A stretch of 64,000 bases of DNA. Source: Arthrobacter sp. 9V (GTDB taxonomy: Bacteria > Actinomycetota > Actinomycetes > Actinomycetales > Micrococcaceae). The DNA lies in assembly GCF_902506065.1 (NCBI RefSeq), contig NZ_LR732912.1:4256683-4320682 (forward strand), read 5' to 3'. Made by a program: the position numbers and the translations under genes. Positions within the stretch are counted from its first letter, which is position 1, and the number at the start of each line of letters is the position of its first letter. Under the pieces are notes generated by a model. That model saw only the letters and a list, made by a program, of their open reading frames with translations. It did not search any database and had not been told where the DNA came from. Below are positions 48,961 through 57,425 of this stretch, in pieces.

Positions 48961-50300
48961 ACGGTGGCTCCAGCAGTTTCGGGCAAGCCTGCAGTGACGG
49001 GCGCCGGTGCGCCGAACTGCTGGAACGCGATGCTGCGCTCGATCGGGTAGACCTCGCGACCGGTGATTTCGCGCAGGATGCAGGAGTTACGGTAGGCAGC
49101 CATGCCAAGGTCAGGGGTGACGAAGCCATGCGTGTGGAGCTCGGCGTTCTGAACGAAGATTTCCCCGGGTTCAATTCCGGTGCCGTAGTAGCGGTCAACG
49201 TCGAACCGGCCCTTGGCGTCGCGGCGGATCCGGTCCTGGATTCCCGCCAGGAAAGCGGGCTCCTTATAGGTGTAGCCGGTGGCGAGGACCACGGCCTCGG
49301 ACTCCAGCGAGTAACTCTGCCCGTGTTCCTCGTGGTGCAACTGGAGCGTGTGGGTGCCCGTAGCGGGATCCCACTCGGCCGCGGTGAGCGAGGAGTGCGT
49401 GTGCAGTTGGGTGTCCACCATGCCGGAGAGGCTCTTGGTGTAGAGGAGATCGTAGATGCTATCTATCAGGTCCGAGTTGATGCCCTTGTACAGGTTCTTC
49501 TGGCTCTTGATCAGCGAATCGCGCTGCTCGCCGGGGAGCGAATGGAAGTAGTCAACGTATTCCGGCGAGGTCATCTCGAGGGTGAGCTTGGTGTACTCCA
49601 GCGGGAAGAAACGGCCCGAGCGCGTGACCCAGTTGAGCTGGTAGCCGTAGACGTCGATTTCCTGAAGGAGTTCGTAGTACAGCTCCGCAGCGCTTTGGCC
49701 GCTGCCCACGATGGTGATGCTGCGCTTGGACTGCAACTCACTCTTCCTCGACAGGTAGTCGGCGTTGTGGAGGACAAGTCCGCCGGCGTCCACTATTCCT
49801 GCACAGGAGTCAGGGACGTACGGAGATGTGCCTGTGCCCAGGACCAACTTGCGGGCGCGAAGAACCTCAGCGCCCTCCGGACCCTGCACTGCAAGGCGGT
49901 ACACGCCGTCGTCGTAGGTCACATCAAGCACATCCGTGCTAAAACGAACGGATTCAAGCTGGCCGGCCACCCACTGGCAGTACTGGTTGTACTCGGCGCG
50001 CAGCGGGTAGAAGTTTTCGCGGATATAGAAGCGGTACAGTCGGCCGGTCTGCTTGAGGAAGTTCAGGAACGAGAATGGCGAGGTCGGGTCGGCAAGCGTC
50101 ACCAGGTCCGCCATGAACGGAACCTGCAAGTGCGCCGGCTCCAGCATCATGCCAGGGTGCCAGTCGAAAGACTCGCGCCTCTCCACGAACACGCAGTCAA
50201 GGTCCTCAACCGGCTCACAGAGCGCGGCCAGGCCCAGGTTGAAAGGCCCGACGCCGATTCCTGCGACGTCGTGGATCTTGCCGTTGTCTTGGGTGCTCAC
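48957..50300 (-). CDS. desB: Cadaverine/lysine N-monooxygenase (DesB-like)
   Basis: A 447-residue flavoprotein hydroxylase. The N-terminal FAD motif is VAGIGVGPFNLGLAALCEP, the NADPH motif is ITIVGSGQSAAELYYELLQ, and the C-terminal ATGYTYKEPAFLAG motif typical of N-hydroxylating monooxygenases is present (VVLATGYTYKEP). It hydroxylates the terminal amine (of cadaverine, by operon context; lysine/ornithine in other operons). ATGA overlap with desA at 50297-50300. Confidence 0.92.
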   Translation of the reverse strand: MSTQDNGKIHDVAGIGVGPFNLGLAALCEPVEDLDCVFVERRESFDWHPGMMLEPAHLQVPFMADLVTLADPTSPFSFLNFLKQTGRLYRFYIRENFYPLRAEYNQYCQWVAGQLESVRFSTDVLDVTYDDGVYRLAVQGPEGAEVLRARKLVLGTGTSPYVPDSCAGIVDAGGLVLHNADYLSRKSELQSKRSITIVGSGQSAAELYYELLQEIDVYGYQLNWVTRSGRFFPLEYTKLTLEMTSPEYVDYFHSLPGEQRDSLIKSQKNLYKGINSDLIDSIYDLLYTKSLSGMVDTQLHTHSSLTAAEWDPATGTHTLQLHHEEHGQSYSLESEAVVLATGYTYKEPAFLAGIQDRIRRDAKGRFDVDRYYGTGIEPGEIFVQNAELHTHGFVTPDLGMAAYRNSCILREITGREVYPIERSIAFQQFGAPAPVTAGLPETAGATV

Positions 50301-51859
50301 GCTGCAGCCTCCGTAGTGCTCGCCAGCAGGGTGTTGCCCGTCCGGCGGATGAGTTCGATGATTTCCTGGATGTCCCGAAGGCTCGCTTCGGCGTTGAGGA
50401 GGGTGAATTTGAGGTAGTGGCGGCCAGCCACCTTGGTGCCGGCAACAACGGCCTCGCCGGAAGCGAAAATCGCGGAACGGATGGCTGGGTTGAGGACGTC
50501 TGCGGCGTCGTCGTCGAGGGGCGCACCGTCGATCGTGGGACGGTAACGGAACACCAAGGTGCTCAACTGCGGTACGGCGGCGAGCTCGAACTCCGCGTCA
50601 TCAGCCAGCAAAGTTCCCACCCGGGCGGCGAGGTCTATGGCTTCGTCAAAGAGCGCGCCGATTGCGTCGGCGCCCATGATTCGGAGGGTCAGCCACAGCT
50701 TCAGGGCATCGAAGCGGCGGGTGGTCTGGATACTCTTATCCACCTGGTTGGGGATCTCCGCCTTCGCAGCGCTCTCCGGGTTGAGATAGTCCGCGTAGTA
50801 GGTGACATGGCCCATCATGGAGCCGTTGCGGACCAGGACTGCGCTGGAGCTGACGGGCTGGAAAAAGGTTTTGTGGAAATCCACGGTGACCGAATCCGCC
50901 AAGTGGATGCCGTTCAGGAGGTGCCGGTGGCGGCCGGACACGATCAGCCCTCCACCATAGGCGCCATCGACGTGGAGCCAGGAATCATAAGCGCGGACCA
51001 GCGCGGCCATTTCCGGGAGCGGGTCAACCGAACCAAAGTCCGTGGTCCCGGCAGTTGCCACCACCGCCATAGGCACCAACCCGGCGTCGTGCGCTTCCGC
51101 CAAAGCAGCCGCGAGGGCGGTGGCGTCCATGCGATGGTCTTCGGTAGTGGGCACTGCGATGACGGCGTCAAAGCCCAGGCCAAGCATGGAAGCCGACTTC
51201 TGGATGCTGAAGTGGCTGTCCACTGAGGTGAAGATCCGGAGCCGGTCAAGAAGGTGCGGCAGGCGCGCGTCCCCATTCGCCGCCCGCAGCTTGGCCACGG
51301 CATGATTGCGGGCGATCAGCAGCGCCTGGAAATTGGACTGGCTGCCACCGGAAGTGAACACACCGTCAGCGTCTTCCGCGAAGCCGATGCGCTCGGCGGT
51401 CCAATCGATGAGTCGGCGCTCGATCATGGTGGCACCCGCGCTCTGGTCCCAGGTGTCCATGGAGGAGTTCACGGCCGACAGCACTGCTTCACCTACCAAC
51501 GCCGGTATGACCACAGGGCAGTTCAGGTGCGCGGCGTAGCGGGAATCGTGGAAGTAGATGGCGTCCTTGAGGTAGAGATCGTCGAGCTCTTCCAAGGCTG
51601 CGGCAGTGTCCGGCAGCGGACGTTCAAGGTCCACCGCCCCAACTTTGGCTTTCAGTTCGGCATGCCCGACGCCGGTAAACGGTTGGGAGGTCCGTTGGAC
51701 TTTGGTGGAGACCGCATTGACCCCCTGGAGGACCTGAGCGACGTAACTAGGTGAATTTCGTGCATTGAACAGCTGGTTTGTGGCTGCGAGGGCCAGTTCC
51801 ACTTTGGAGCCAAAATCCTGCTCCTGAGCGATCCGCTCTTCGACACTAGGTGACGTCAC
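50297..51859 (-). CDS. desA: PLP-dependent lysine decarboxylase (DesA-like)
   Basis: A 520-residue group II decarboxylase. The cofactor lysine is at about residue 330 in SVTVDFHKTFFQPVSSSAVL, with TAGTTDFGSVDPLPEM and WLHVDGAYGGGLIVSGR before it. It is the first gene of the operon and would make cadaverine from lysine for desferrioxamine-type siderophores; diaminobutyrate decarboxylase activity is the main alternative. It is expressed from a region with two overlapping IdeR-type iron boxes, so iron should repress it. Confidence 0.9.
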   Translation of the reverse strand: MTSPSVEERIAQEQDFGSKVELALAATNQLFNARNSPSYVAQVLQGVNAVSTKVQRTSQPFTGVGHAELKAKVGAVDLERPLPDTAAALEELDDLYLKDAIYFHDSRYAAHLNCPVVIPALVGEAVLSAVNSSMDTWDQSAGATMIERRLIDWTAERIGFAEDADGVFTSGGSQSNFQALLIARNHAVAKLRAANGDARLPHLLDRLRIFTSVDSHFSIQKSASMLGLGFDAVIAVPTTEDHRMDATALAAALAEAHDAGLVPMAVVATAGTTDFGSVDPLPEMAALVRAYDSWLHVDGAYGGGLIVSGRHRHLLNGIHLADSVTVDFHKTFFQPVSSSAVLVRNGSMMGHVTYYADYLNPESAAKAEIPNQVDKSIQTTRRFDALKLWLTLRIMGADAIGALFDEAIDLAARVGTLLADDAEFELAAVPQLSTLVFRYRPTIDGAPLDDDAADVLNPAIRSAIFASGEAVVAGTKVAGRHYLKFTLLNAEASLRDIQEIIELIRRTGNTLLASTTEAAA

Positions 51860-51890
51860 GTCAGCTTCCTTCCATTGCGTTGGGCGCTTG

Positions 51891-51926
51891 TTAGCATAGG
51901 CAAGCCTTACTTAGGTAAGCCTTTCC
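51891..51926 (-). promoter_or_regulatory. Overlapping IdeR/DmdR iron boxes upstream of desA
   Basis: TTAGCATAGGCAAGCCTTA (51891-51909) fits the 19-bp iron box consensus TTAGGTTAGGCTAACCTAA well, and a second, overlapping half (ACTTAGGTAAGCCTTTCC) follows. This tandem is typical of IdeR/DmdR1 control of siderophore operons, with iron-bound repressor blocking transcription. It lies 32 bp from the desA start. Confidence 0.85.
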
Positions 51927-52111
51927 GTCAAACTTTTGTGACCTATTTCGCGTAGAAGGCGCTTTCTCACGTTTCAACCACTCGGTACGGCGTCATTGAC
52001 TTTTCTTCGAGCTGCGTTGGGTGCAAAATATGGCACTCTTTTCGACCAGCGGCTCAGATCGGCAGGGAGTAGAGTGCAAGGACTATCGTCTGCCAGCGGT
52101 TGGGGGACCAC

Positions 52112-52465
52112 ATGAAAGACCACGTTCACGAGCGCATCGGTTTCCGCGAAATCGACGAACACGGCAACACTGTGCCCGCGGTCAGCCCTCATGTGCCCGA
52201 GCAGCCGGATGCGGAACGGACCCGCCGTTCAATCAACCCGTTCATCATTGCGCTGTGGGTGCTGGACGCGGCATTGATGATTTTTGGCTTTTGGGCTCTG
52301 AGCGAAGCAGCGGCCGCCATGGCAGGACCGACGCAGTTCAACACCTCCGCCCAGTTGAGCTTCATGCTGATGTCCTACACGCCATATGTACTTCTGGGGG
52401 GCCTGCTGCTTACCGCCGCCCTCCTCTTCTGGCATGCAGTGCAGTGGCAAAAGAAGCGGCCCTGA
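52112..52465 (+). CDS. Small membrane protein with polar N-terminus
   Basis: A 117-residue protein. The N-terminal 45 residues are charged (MKDHVHERIGFREIDEHGNTVPAVSPHVPEQPDAERTRRS), then INPFIIALWVLDAALMIFGFWALSEAAAAM (helix 1) and LSFMLMSYTPYVLLGGLLLTAALLFWHAVQWQKKRP (helix 2). The function is unknown. ATG 52112 is preceded by TTGGGGGACCAC. It is divergent from desA across 250 bp that contain the iron boxes, so it could also be iron-regulated; not tested by motif position. Confidence 0.7.
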   Translation: MKDHVHERIGFREIDEHGNTVPAVSPHVPEQPDAERTRRSINPFIIALWVLDAALMIFGFWALSEAAAAMAGPTQFNTSAQLSFMLMSYTPYVLLGGLLLTAALLFWHAVQWQKKRP

Positions 52466-52480
52466 CAGGAACGCGGACGA

Positions 52481-55432
52481 CTAAGGCTGGGGGCGCCTGC
52501 GGCGTCCGACGAGGAACATGAACAGCCCCAATCCGACCACCAGAAGGCCGATGGGCAGGACCGTGAGGGCAGCTCCGGTAGCGGCGAGGAATCCGCCGAA
52601 CGGGGCAGGGGCCTCCGACGGCTCAGTGTCAGGCGAAGGCTCAGTGTCAGGCGAAGGCTCAGTGGCAGGGGTACTTCCGGGGGAAGAAGTTGCGGGCTTG
52701 CTCCCGGCGCCGGGTTCCGTCCCGGATGTAGGGGCTGTACCTGACCCAGGTTCTGCACCCGGCGCAGGAGGCGAAGTCACTTTCATGGCATCTGACGGGA
52801 AGGTCACAAGAACGCGTGCAGGTGCGGTCTTCGTCGGCTCCCCCAGGGGAGGTTTACCTGTTGCGGTGGCCGAACTGCTGACATTTCCGGCGTCTACGTC
52901 GGCCTGGGTTATGGCATAGCTTGCCGTAGCGGTCACAGTTTCGCCGGGAAGCAGGACTCCCTCAACACCGGGCCAACCGTAGCTCGGAACCGGGAGGCCC
53001 GGCATCTGGGAATTGACCGCAACGGCCGCCATGGGCACGTTTCCAGTGTTTTGCAACGTGAACTTGTAGACAATCACCTCGCCCGCCAGGGAAGGGTCCC
53101 CCAGTGCAGAAGCGTCCGCAGTTGCCCTGAATTTCAAGCCCAAGGCGGTGTTCAGTGGAGTGTCCATTTTACTCGGCGGAGGTGCTACGGGAGATCCGGC
53201 CGGAGGAGTTCCCTTGGCACTAGCGCCTACGGCTACCTGGCCGGCGTCGATGTCCGCTTGGGTGATCACATATGTTGCCGCAGCCGTCACCGATTGGCCC
53301 GGGAGAACTACGCCCGGAGTACCCGGCCAGGCGTACTCCAAGGTGGAAATACCAGGCAGCGGAGCGTCGATCCCCACATCCTTGAGCGTGACATTGCCGC
53401 TGTTCGTCGAGGTGAAGGTGTAAGTGATGACGTCGCCAACCTTGGACAACCTCTCGGCATCGGGTTCCTGGGAGGAGCCGGTGAACTGCATGGCTGCAGC
53501 CATGACCAAGGGGGTATCCGATTCACCGGGAGGAGGAGTGAGCGGCGGACCCGTGGACGGGTGTCCGGTAGCGAAAGCCTGATTGGCGACGTGGCCGGCG
53601 TCGATGTCTGCTTGGGTAATGGCGTACCACGCCGTCGCCGTCACTGTTTGGCCGGGAAGAAGCTCGCCCGGAGTACCCTGCCAGGAGTAGGCCACGGCAG
53701 AGAGGCCGGCTTTCCGGTCATCGATGACGACGTTGGTCAGCGGCACGTTACCCGTGTTCTTCGAGGTGAAGGAATAACTGATCCGATCCCCCACGACTGC
53801 CGGAGACCGCACTCCGGAAGCATCGGCGGAGAAAGTGAATGCCATGTCCGGCGCGGAGTCGGCAGTGTTGGTCACTACACAGCTGATCTCCGCACCGGCA
53901 ACGGGAACAATTGCAAGAGAACCGGTGAAGTGGGCGCCGTTGGGCAAGCCTGGCTGGAGACCACGGGCGTCGGTGCAAGTAATGCTTTTGTCATAGCCGG
54001 AGAGATTGGACCCTGATTGGGTGAGGTAGTACGAGCCGCCGGCTGCGGCAATGTACTCGTCCGTCACGCCGGTACCGGCAGTAACCGTGGCACCTGAACC
54101 CATAGTGGTGGAGTTGGCGCTCCTGCTGACCACGGGCCCATCGGCCGAACCTGCGCGGATTTCACTGGTGAACTGGTCCGCGTTCAACAACCTGGTGGCG
54201 TTCAGGGCCACGCTCAGTTGAAGGCGCGGAGCCCGGACCGTCAAAGTACCTTCCGCAGGCGGGGCCAGATTGGTGACCACGTTTCCGGGACCGCTGACAT
54301 ACGTTCCCTCCGCGGCAGCGGTGACGTCCACGGTGATGGTACAAGACGTCATTCCCGCCGCCATATCACCGCCGTTAACGGAAATTGAGCTGCTTCCGGC
54401 CACCGCAGTCCGAACCAAGGGGCCGGTCCCCGGCGACTGTTCACAAGTGCCGCCAATGTTGGGAGTTCCGGCCACAACAAGGCCGGCCGGGAAGGTATCT
54501 GTCAGGAACCAATCGTTTTTGGCCTTGAGATCGTCAGTGTTGGTGACAGTGAGTGTCATCCGGGATGTTCCGCCGGGACCCACCACATCGGGTGAAAACG
54601 CCCTGTCCAACTGCGGAGTAACGTCCACAATCTGAGGGAGATCGAAAGCCACATCATTGCCGGCTCCGGTGGTGGTCTCATTCCGCAGCTCCAGGCCAAG
54701 GGTGGGGTTAGCGGTACCAACGGGGATTTGGTACGGAGCCGATTGCAGCTTGGTGACCTGAACGCCGGCTTGGTTACTGGTCCCACACGGGTCAAGCCCT
54801 GCGCTGAGGATCTGCCGCGTCCCGTTGACGAGGAGGCTGAAGGTCTGACTTGCATGTGCTGCATAGCAGTTCACTTGGGCGAAGTATGCGGACACAGCGT
54901 AGTAGTGGCCCTCCAATGCAGGGACGGCGTTCCGCTCGGACCGAAATTGTACGCCGGCAGCCATGCTTCCCACCGCACTGTTGGTGTACTCGGACAACAC
55001 CTGATTTTCGGCAGCTTGAGCCGGGCTTTGCCCCTGCGCCAGGCCGAGCACAACCGCCATCTGGCGGACCTGTTCCCAACCCGCCGGCTGGTTCCTGAGG
55101 CAGCCGGAGTCAGACGTGGGCAACGGTGTGGAGGAGTTCAGAATCCAACCGTCGCACTCTCCGCCGGCGGGTGTGTAGGGCAGGTCAGCTGCGTAAGTTT
55201 CATTGGCTGCTGCGGGACCGCCTTGGTAATCAAGGATGCTGATGGCCCCGGCAGTAGCATCCTCGTTTGAGAAGTTCTCAAGGTAGACGGTGGTGCCTGC
55301 TTGGGTAACGTCAGGTGTTCCCGCCGTGGCCTGTGCAAACGGCGCCAAGGCACCGCCCAGTATCAACATCGCAGTCGCCATCGCCGTAGCGATCGTGGCC
55401 GCCAGCAGCTTGCGTGGACCTGCGTCCTTCAT
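52481..55432 (-). CDS. Large secreted surface protein with beta-sandwich repeats and LAxTG anchor
   Basis: A 983-residue cell-wall protein. The signal peptide is KLLAATIATAMATAMLILGGALAPFAQATA. An N-terminal domain with DVTQAGTTVYLENFSNEDATAGAISILDYQG is followed by DUF11-type domains and three about 115-residue repeats (each with VGDxIxYxFTxxNxGNVxLxxV, LLPGQxVTAxAxYxITQADxDAGxV). A Glu/Pro/Ser linker (SPDTEPSPDTE) leads to the sorting signal: LAATG, a hydrophobic helix (LTVLPIGLLVVGLGLFMFLV) and GRRRR. LAxTG is the motif used by class E sortases in actinobacteria. ATG 55432 with GAGGA seven bases before it is the start, not TTG 55453. It lies downstream of a sigma gene and has an upstream element shared with the gene at 57426. 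Confidence 0.92.
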   Translation of the reverse strand: MKDAGPRKLLAATIATAMATAMLILGGALAPFAQATAGTPDVTQAGTTVYLENFSNEDATAGAISILDYQGGPAAANETYAADLPYTPAGGECDGWILNSSTPLPTSDSGCLRNQPAGWEQVRQMAVVLGLAQGQSPAQAAENQVLSEYTNSAVGSMAAGVQFRSERNAVPALEGHYYAVSAYFAQVNCYAAHASQTFSLLVNGTRQILSAGLDPCGTSNQAGVQVTKLQSAPYQIPVGTANPTLGLELRNETTTGAGNDVAFDLPQIVDVTPQLDRAFSPDVVGPGGTSRMTLTVTNTDDLKAKNDWFLTDTFPAGLVVAGTPNIGGTCEQSPGTGPLVRTAVAGSSSISVNGGDMAAGMTSCTITVDVTAAAEGTYVSGPGNVVTNLAPPAEGTLTVRAPRLQLSVALNATRLLNADQFTSEIRAGSADGPVVSRSANSTTMGSGATVTAGTGVTDEYIAAAGGSYYLTQSGSNLSGYDKSITCTDARGLQPGLPNGAHFTGSLAIVPVAGAEISCVVTNTADSAPDMAFTFSADASGVRSPAVVGDRISYSFTSKNTGNVPLTNVVIDDRKAGLSAVAYSWQGTPGELLPGQTVTATAWYAITQADIDAGHVANQAFATGHPSTGPPLTPPPGESDTPLVMAAAMQFTGSSQEPDAERLSKVGDVITYTFTSTNSGNVTLKDVGIDAPLPGISTLEYAWPGTPGVVLPGQSVTAAATYVITQADIDAGQVAVGASAKGTPPAGSPVAPPPSKMDTPLNTALGLKFRATADASALGDPSLAGEVIVYKFTLQNTGNVPMAAVAVNSQMPGLPVPSYGWPGVEGVLLPGETVTATASYAITQADVDAGNVSSSATATGKPPLGEPTKTAPARVLVTFPSDAMKVTSPPAPGAEPGSGTAPTSGTEPGAGSKPATSSPGSTPATEPSPDTEPSPDTEPSEAPAPFGGFLAATGAALTVLPIGLLVVGLGLFMFLVGRRRRPQP
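52621..52668. repeat. 18-bp tandem repeat in the surface-protein linker
   Basis: Two perfect 18-base units (52621-52638, 52639-52656) and most of a third encode the PSPDTE linker repeats on the minus strand. The copy number can change in frame. Confidence 0.85.
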
Positions 55433-55525
55433 GGCTATCCTCAGTGCGCTCAACCGGAGCTTGATGCGGTTGAAAGTTCAATAAATCCAAGAGGGCACCG
55501 AAAAACACAAGGGACCCGAACTTTA

Positions 55526-55554
55526 AGTGCGGGTGGCAACCGAATCGTGACGCG
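55526..55554 (-). promoter_or_regulatory. Bipartite element CGCGTCACGATTC-N9-CCGCACT upstream of the surface-protein gene
   Basis: On the minus strand, the 13-mer (55554-55542) and the 7-mer (55532-55526) are nine bases apart, 94-122 bp upstream of ATG 55432. The identical pair with the same spacing lies upstream of the gene at 57426. The geometry (GTC..16..CCGCACT) is compatible with a -35/-10 pair of an alternative sigma factor; the start of transcription is unknown. Confidence 0.65.
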
Positions 55555-55622
55555 AAAATCCCAAGGACTTTTAGAAAGACGTCATCTGCCTGTCCAAAAG
55601 ACCTGGGAATGCCATACAGCGC

Positions 55623-57272
55623 CTAGTGATATCCGTTGGCGAACGACTTACCGGCAATGCCATTGCCGCCAAATTGGTAATTCAACATTCCACTGCCGGC
55701 GCTATCCGGCATGGCAACGCCCACCCTGAAGGCAAGCTCGCGAGCCGCCATTGAGGAGGTGGTGCAACGGACTTGCCGGGGGTCAGAATCGGGGCTGGTG
55801 CAGGTCCACCCGGACGGAGCAACAGTCCTTCCGGCCAGGAAGGTCGCTTGGTCCGGAAGGGTAAACACCGCTTCACCCGTGGTGGGCGTGCCGTCACCGT
55901 TCAGCGCGAATTCCACGCGGAGCTCCCGTTCCGCCGGACCGGAACCGCCAGCTGAGGCGAACGTCGCATCAACCGTTTGAGTCACTGGCGCCCTTGACGC
56001 CGAAGCTGCGGGCATCGACGTCGACGTCACCGTACCGAAGTCCACCACCACAGCGCTTCGCTTTCCCTGCACCGGCGGAATCACGACGTCGGTGGGGAGC
56101 GGATTCGAGGGGCCAGGCACCTCTGCGGCGGGAGCCTTGGCGGGATTCGAAGCCCCCGCGGTGGCATTGGCACCGGGCACTGTGCTGGAACCGGGCACTG
56201 TGCTGGGAACAGGCGCCGTAGTTGGAGCGGATGTCGCGTGGACCGGCGGGACCTTCGTGCCGGGATCACCTGCGGCATCTGAATCGGTGGCGGCAGTCGG
56301 CTGAAACAACCATGCAAGGACTCCCGCCACTGCCAAAACCCCCACCACAATGGTTGTGGTCAACTTCCAGACTTGGCTGACGCTGCGCGCCGCGACTGTA
56401 GCGGCCTGACCCGACGACGCCGGCGTCCCCGCGGCGGTTGTGGCAGCTGATCCCAGCGCGGAAAGCGCCCCCCGGCTGAAGGCGATGCCCGTGATCAACG
56501 GGAACAGAATGGCCCTCATGCCGCCCTGGACGTCGTTGAGTTCCATCAACAAAGCCGTGCACTTGGCACAGCCATCCAGGTGAGCCCTGACCCTCTCCTC
56601 AGAGGTGCGTTTCAGGGCATTCCGGGCGTACTTTCCCAACTGGCTGGCAAACTCTTCGCAGCCATCTCCCACCGTCCGGCTGATGTGCTGCTGAAGGTAG
56701 GCCTGACGCAGCCCTTCCCTCGCCCGGAGGGCCAACGACGAGACGCCGTTGGGAGTGAGACCCACCAACGGGGCAGCAGCGGCCGGCTTCAGCCCTTCGA
56801 TGTCCAAGTGCCAGAGCACCGCCTGCCAGCGCTCGGGCAAGGACTTGAACGCCTTGGCCATTATGCTTGACTCGAGGTGGCTGAGGACAGGATCGCTGTC
56901 CAGGACGGCGGAATCCAGGACGGCGTCGTCTGCAGCAGTCGGCATTCGGCGGGCCTTGCGGTTCCGGTCGTGGGCCGTGCGGCGCACCACGGTCAGGAGA
57001 TAGGAGCGGAAGAACTCCTTTGGGCCCTTGCCTTCAGTCAACAACTGGAAAATGGCGGCAAAAGACTCAGCCACTACGTCGTCGGCGTCACTGGGATTGT
57101 CCGTCTGGGACCGGGCAACGTAGAGCGCAATCTTCACGTGCCGCTCATAGAGCACATCGAAGGCCTGGGTGGCCCCCTGCCGCACCATGGACATGATGTG
57201 GGGATCACTTTCATCGGCCATTGCCAGGGTTTGGGAGGCCCAATCGCCCTTTACCGAAAATACTTGATCCAT
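55623..57272 (-). CDS. Membrane-tethered ECF sigma factor with extracytoplasmic domain (second copy)
   Basis: A 549-residue protein if read from ATG 57272 (571 from 57338; neither has a ribosome site, and ATG 57221 is possible). The sigma part has SDADDVVAESFAAIFQLLTEGKGPKEFFRSYLLTVVRRTAHDRN and region 4 ERWQAVLWHLDIEGLKPAAAAPLVGLTPNGVSSLALRAREGLR; the zinc finger is HLDGCAKCTALLMELN. A membrane helix (LTTTIVVGVLAVAGVLAWLF) follows a Ser/Thr/Ala region, then a Pro/Ser/Thr/Ala linker and a C-terminal beta-domain (VTQTVDATFASAGGSGPAERELRVEFALNGDG...WTCTS...VRCTTSS...MLNYQFGGNGIAGKSFANGYH). The tail matches that of the paralog at 43712. It lies between the surface-protein gene and the gene at 57426, which both carry a shared upstream element, so those are its likely targets. 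Confidence 0.9.
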   Translation of the reverse strand: MDQVFSVKGDWASQTLAMADESDPHIMSMVRQGATQAFDVLYERHVKIALYVARSQTDNPSDADDVVAESFAAIFQLLTEGKGPKEFFRSYLLTVVRRTAHDRNRKARRMPTAADDAVLDSAVLDSDPVLSHLESSIMAKAFKSLPERWQAVLWHLDIEGLKPAAAAPLVGLTPNGVSSLALRAREGLRQAYLQQHISRTVGDGCEEFASQLGKYARNALKRTSEERVRAHLDGCAKCTALLMELNDVQGGMRAILFPLITGIAFSRGALSALGSAATTAAGTPASSGQAATVAARSVSQVWKLTTTIVVGVLAVAGVLAWLFQPTAATDSDAAGDPGTKVPPVHATSAPTTAPVPSTVPGSSTVPGANATAGASNPAKAPAAEVPGPSNPLPTDVVIPPVQGKRSAVVVDFGTVTSTSMPAASASRAPVTQTVDATFASAGGSGPAERELRVEFALNGDGTPTTGEAVFTLPDQATFLAGRTVAPSGWTCTSPDSDPRQVRCTTSSMAARELAFRVGVAMPDSAGSGMLNYQFGGNGIAGKSFANGYH

Positions 57273-57353
57273 AAACAGTAGTGTGACACCAGATTCCGTG
57301 TGACTTGAATCGGGCTCCTCAAACCTGTACACAACCATTCTTTTTGCGCAAAC

Positions 57354-57382
57354 CGCGTCACGATTCCCCCCTAAGCCGCACT
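57354..57382 (+). promoter_or_regulatory. Bipartite element CGCGTCACGATTC-N9-CCGCACT upstream of the single-domain gene
   Basis: Identical to the element upstream of the surface-protein gene: 13-mer at 57354-57366, nine bases, 7-mer at 57376-57382, 44 bp upstream of ATG 57426. It is in the same coding orientation in both places. The 20 fixed bases match exactly in both copies. Confidence 0.65.
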
Positions 57383-57425
57383 AGACAGGCGTGACCTTCC
57401 CTAACCTGGAGCGATTCGAGGAATC

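Noticed and set aside
49128..50417. 429-codon plus-strand frame
   Set aside because: Antisense to desB and desA; no homologous features.
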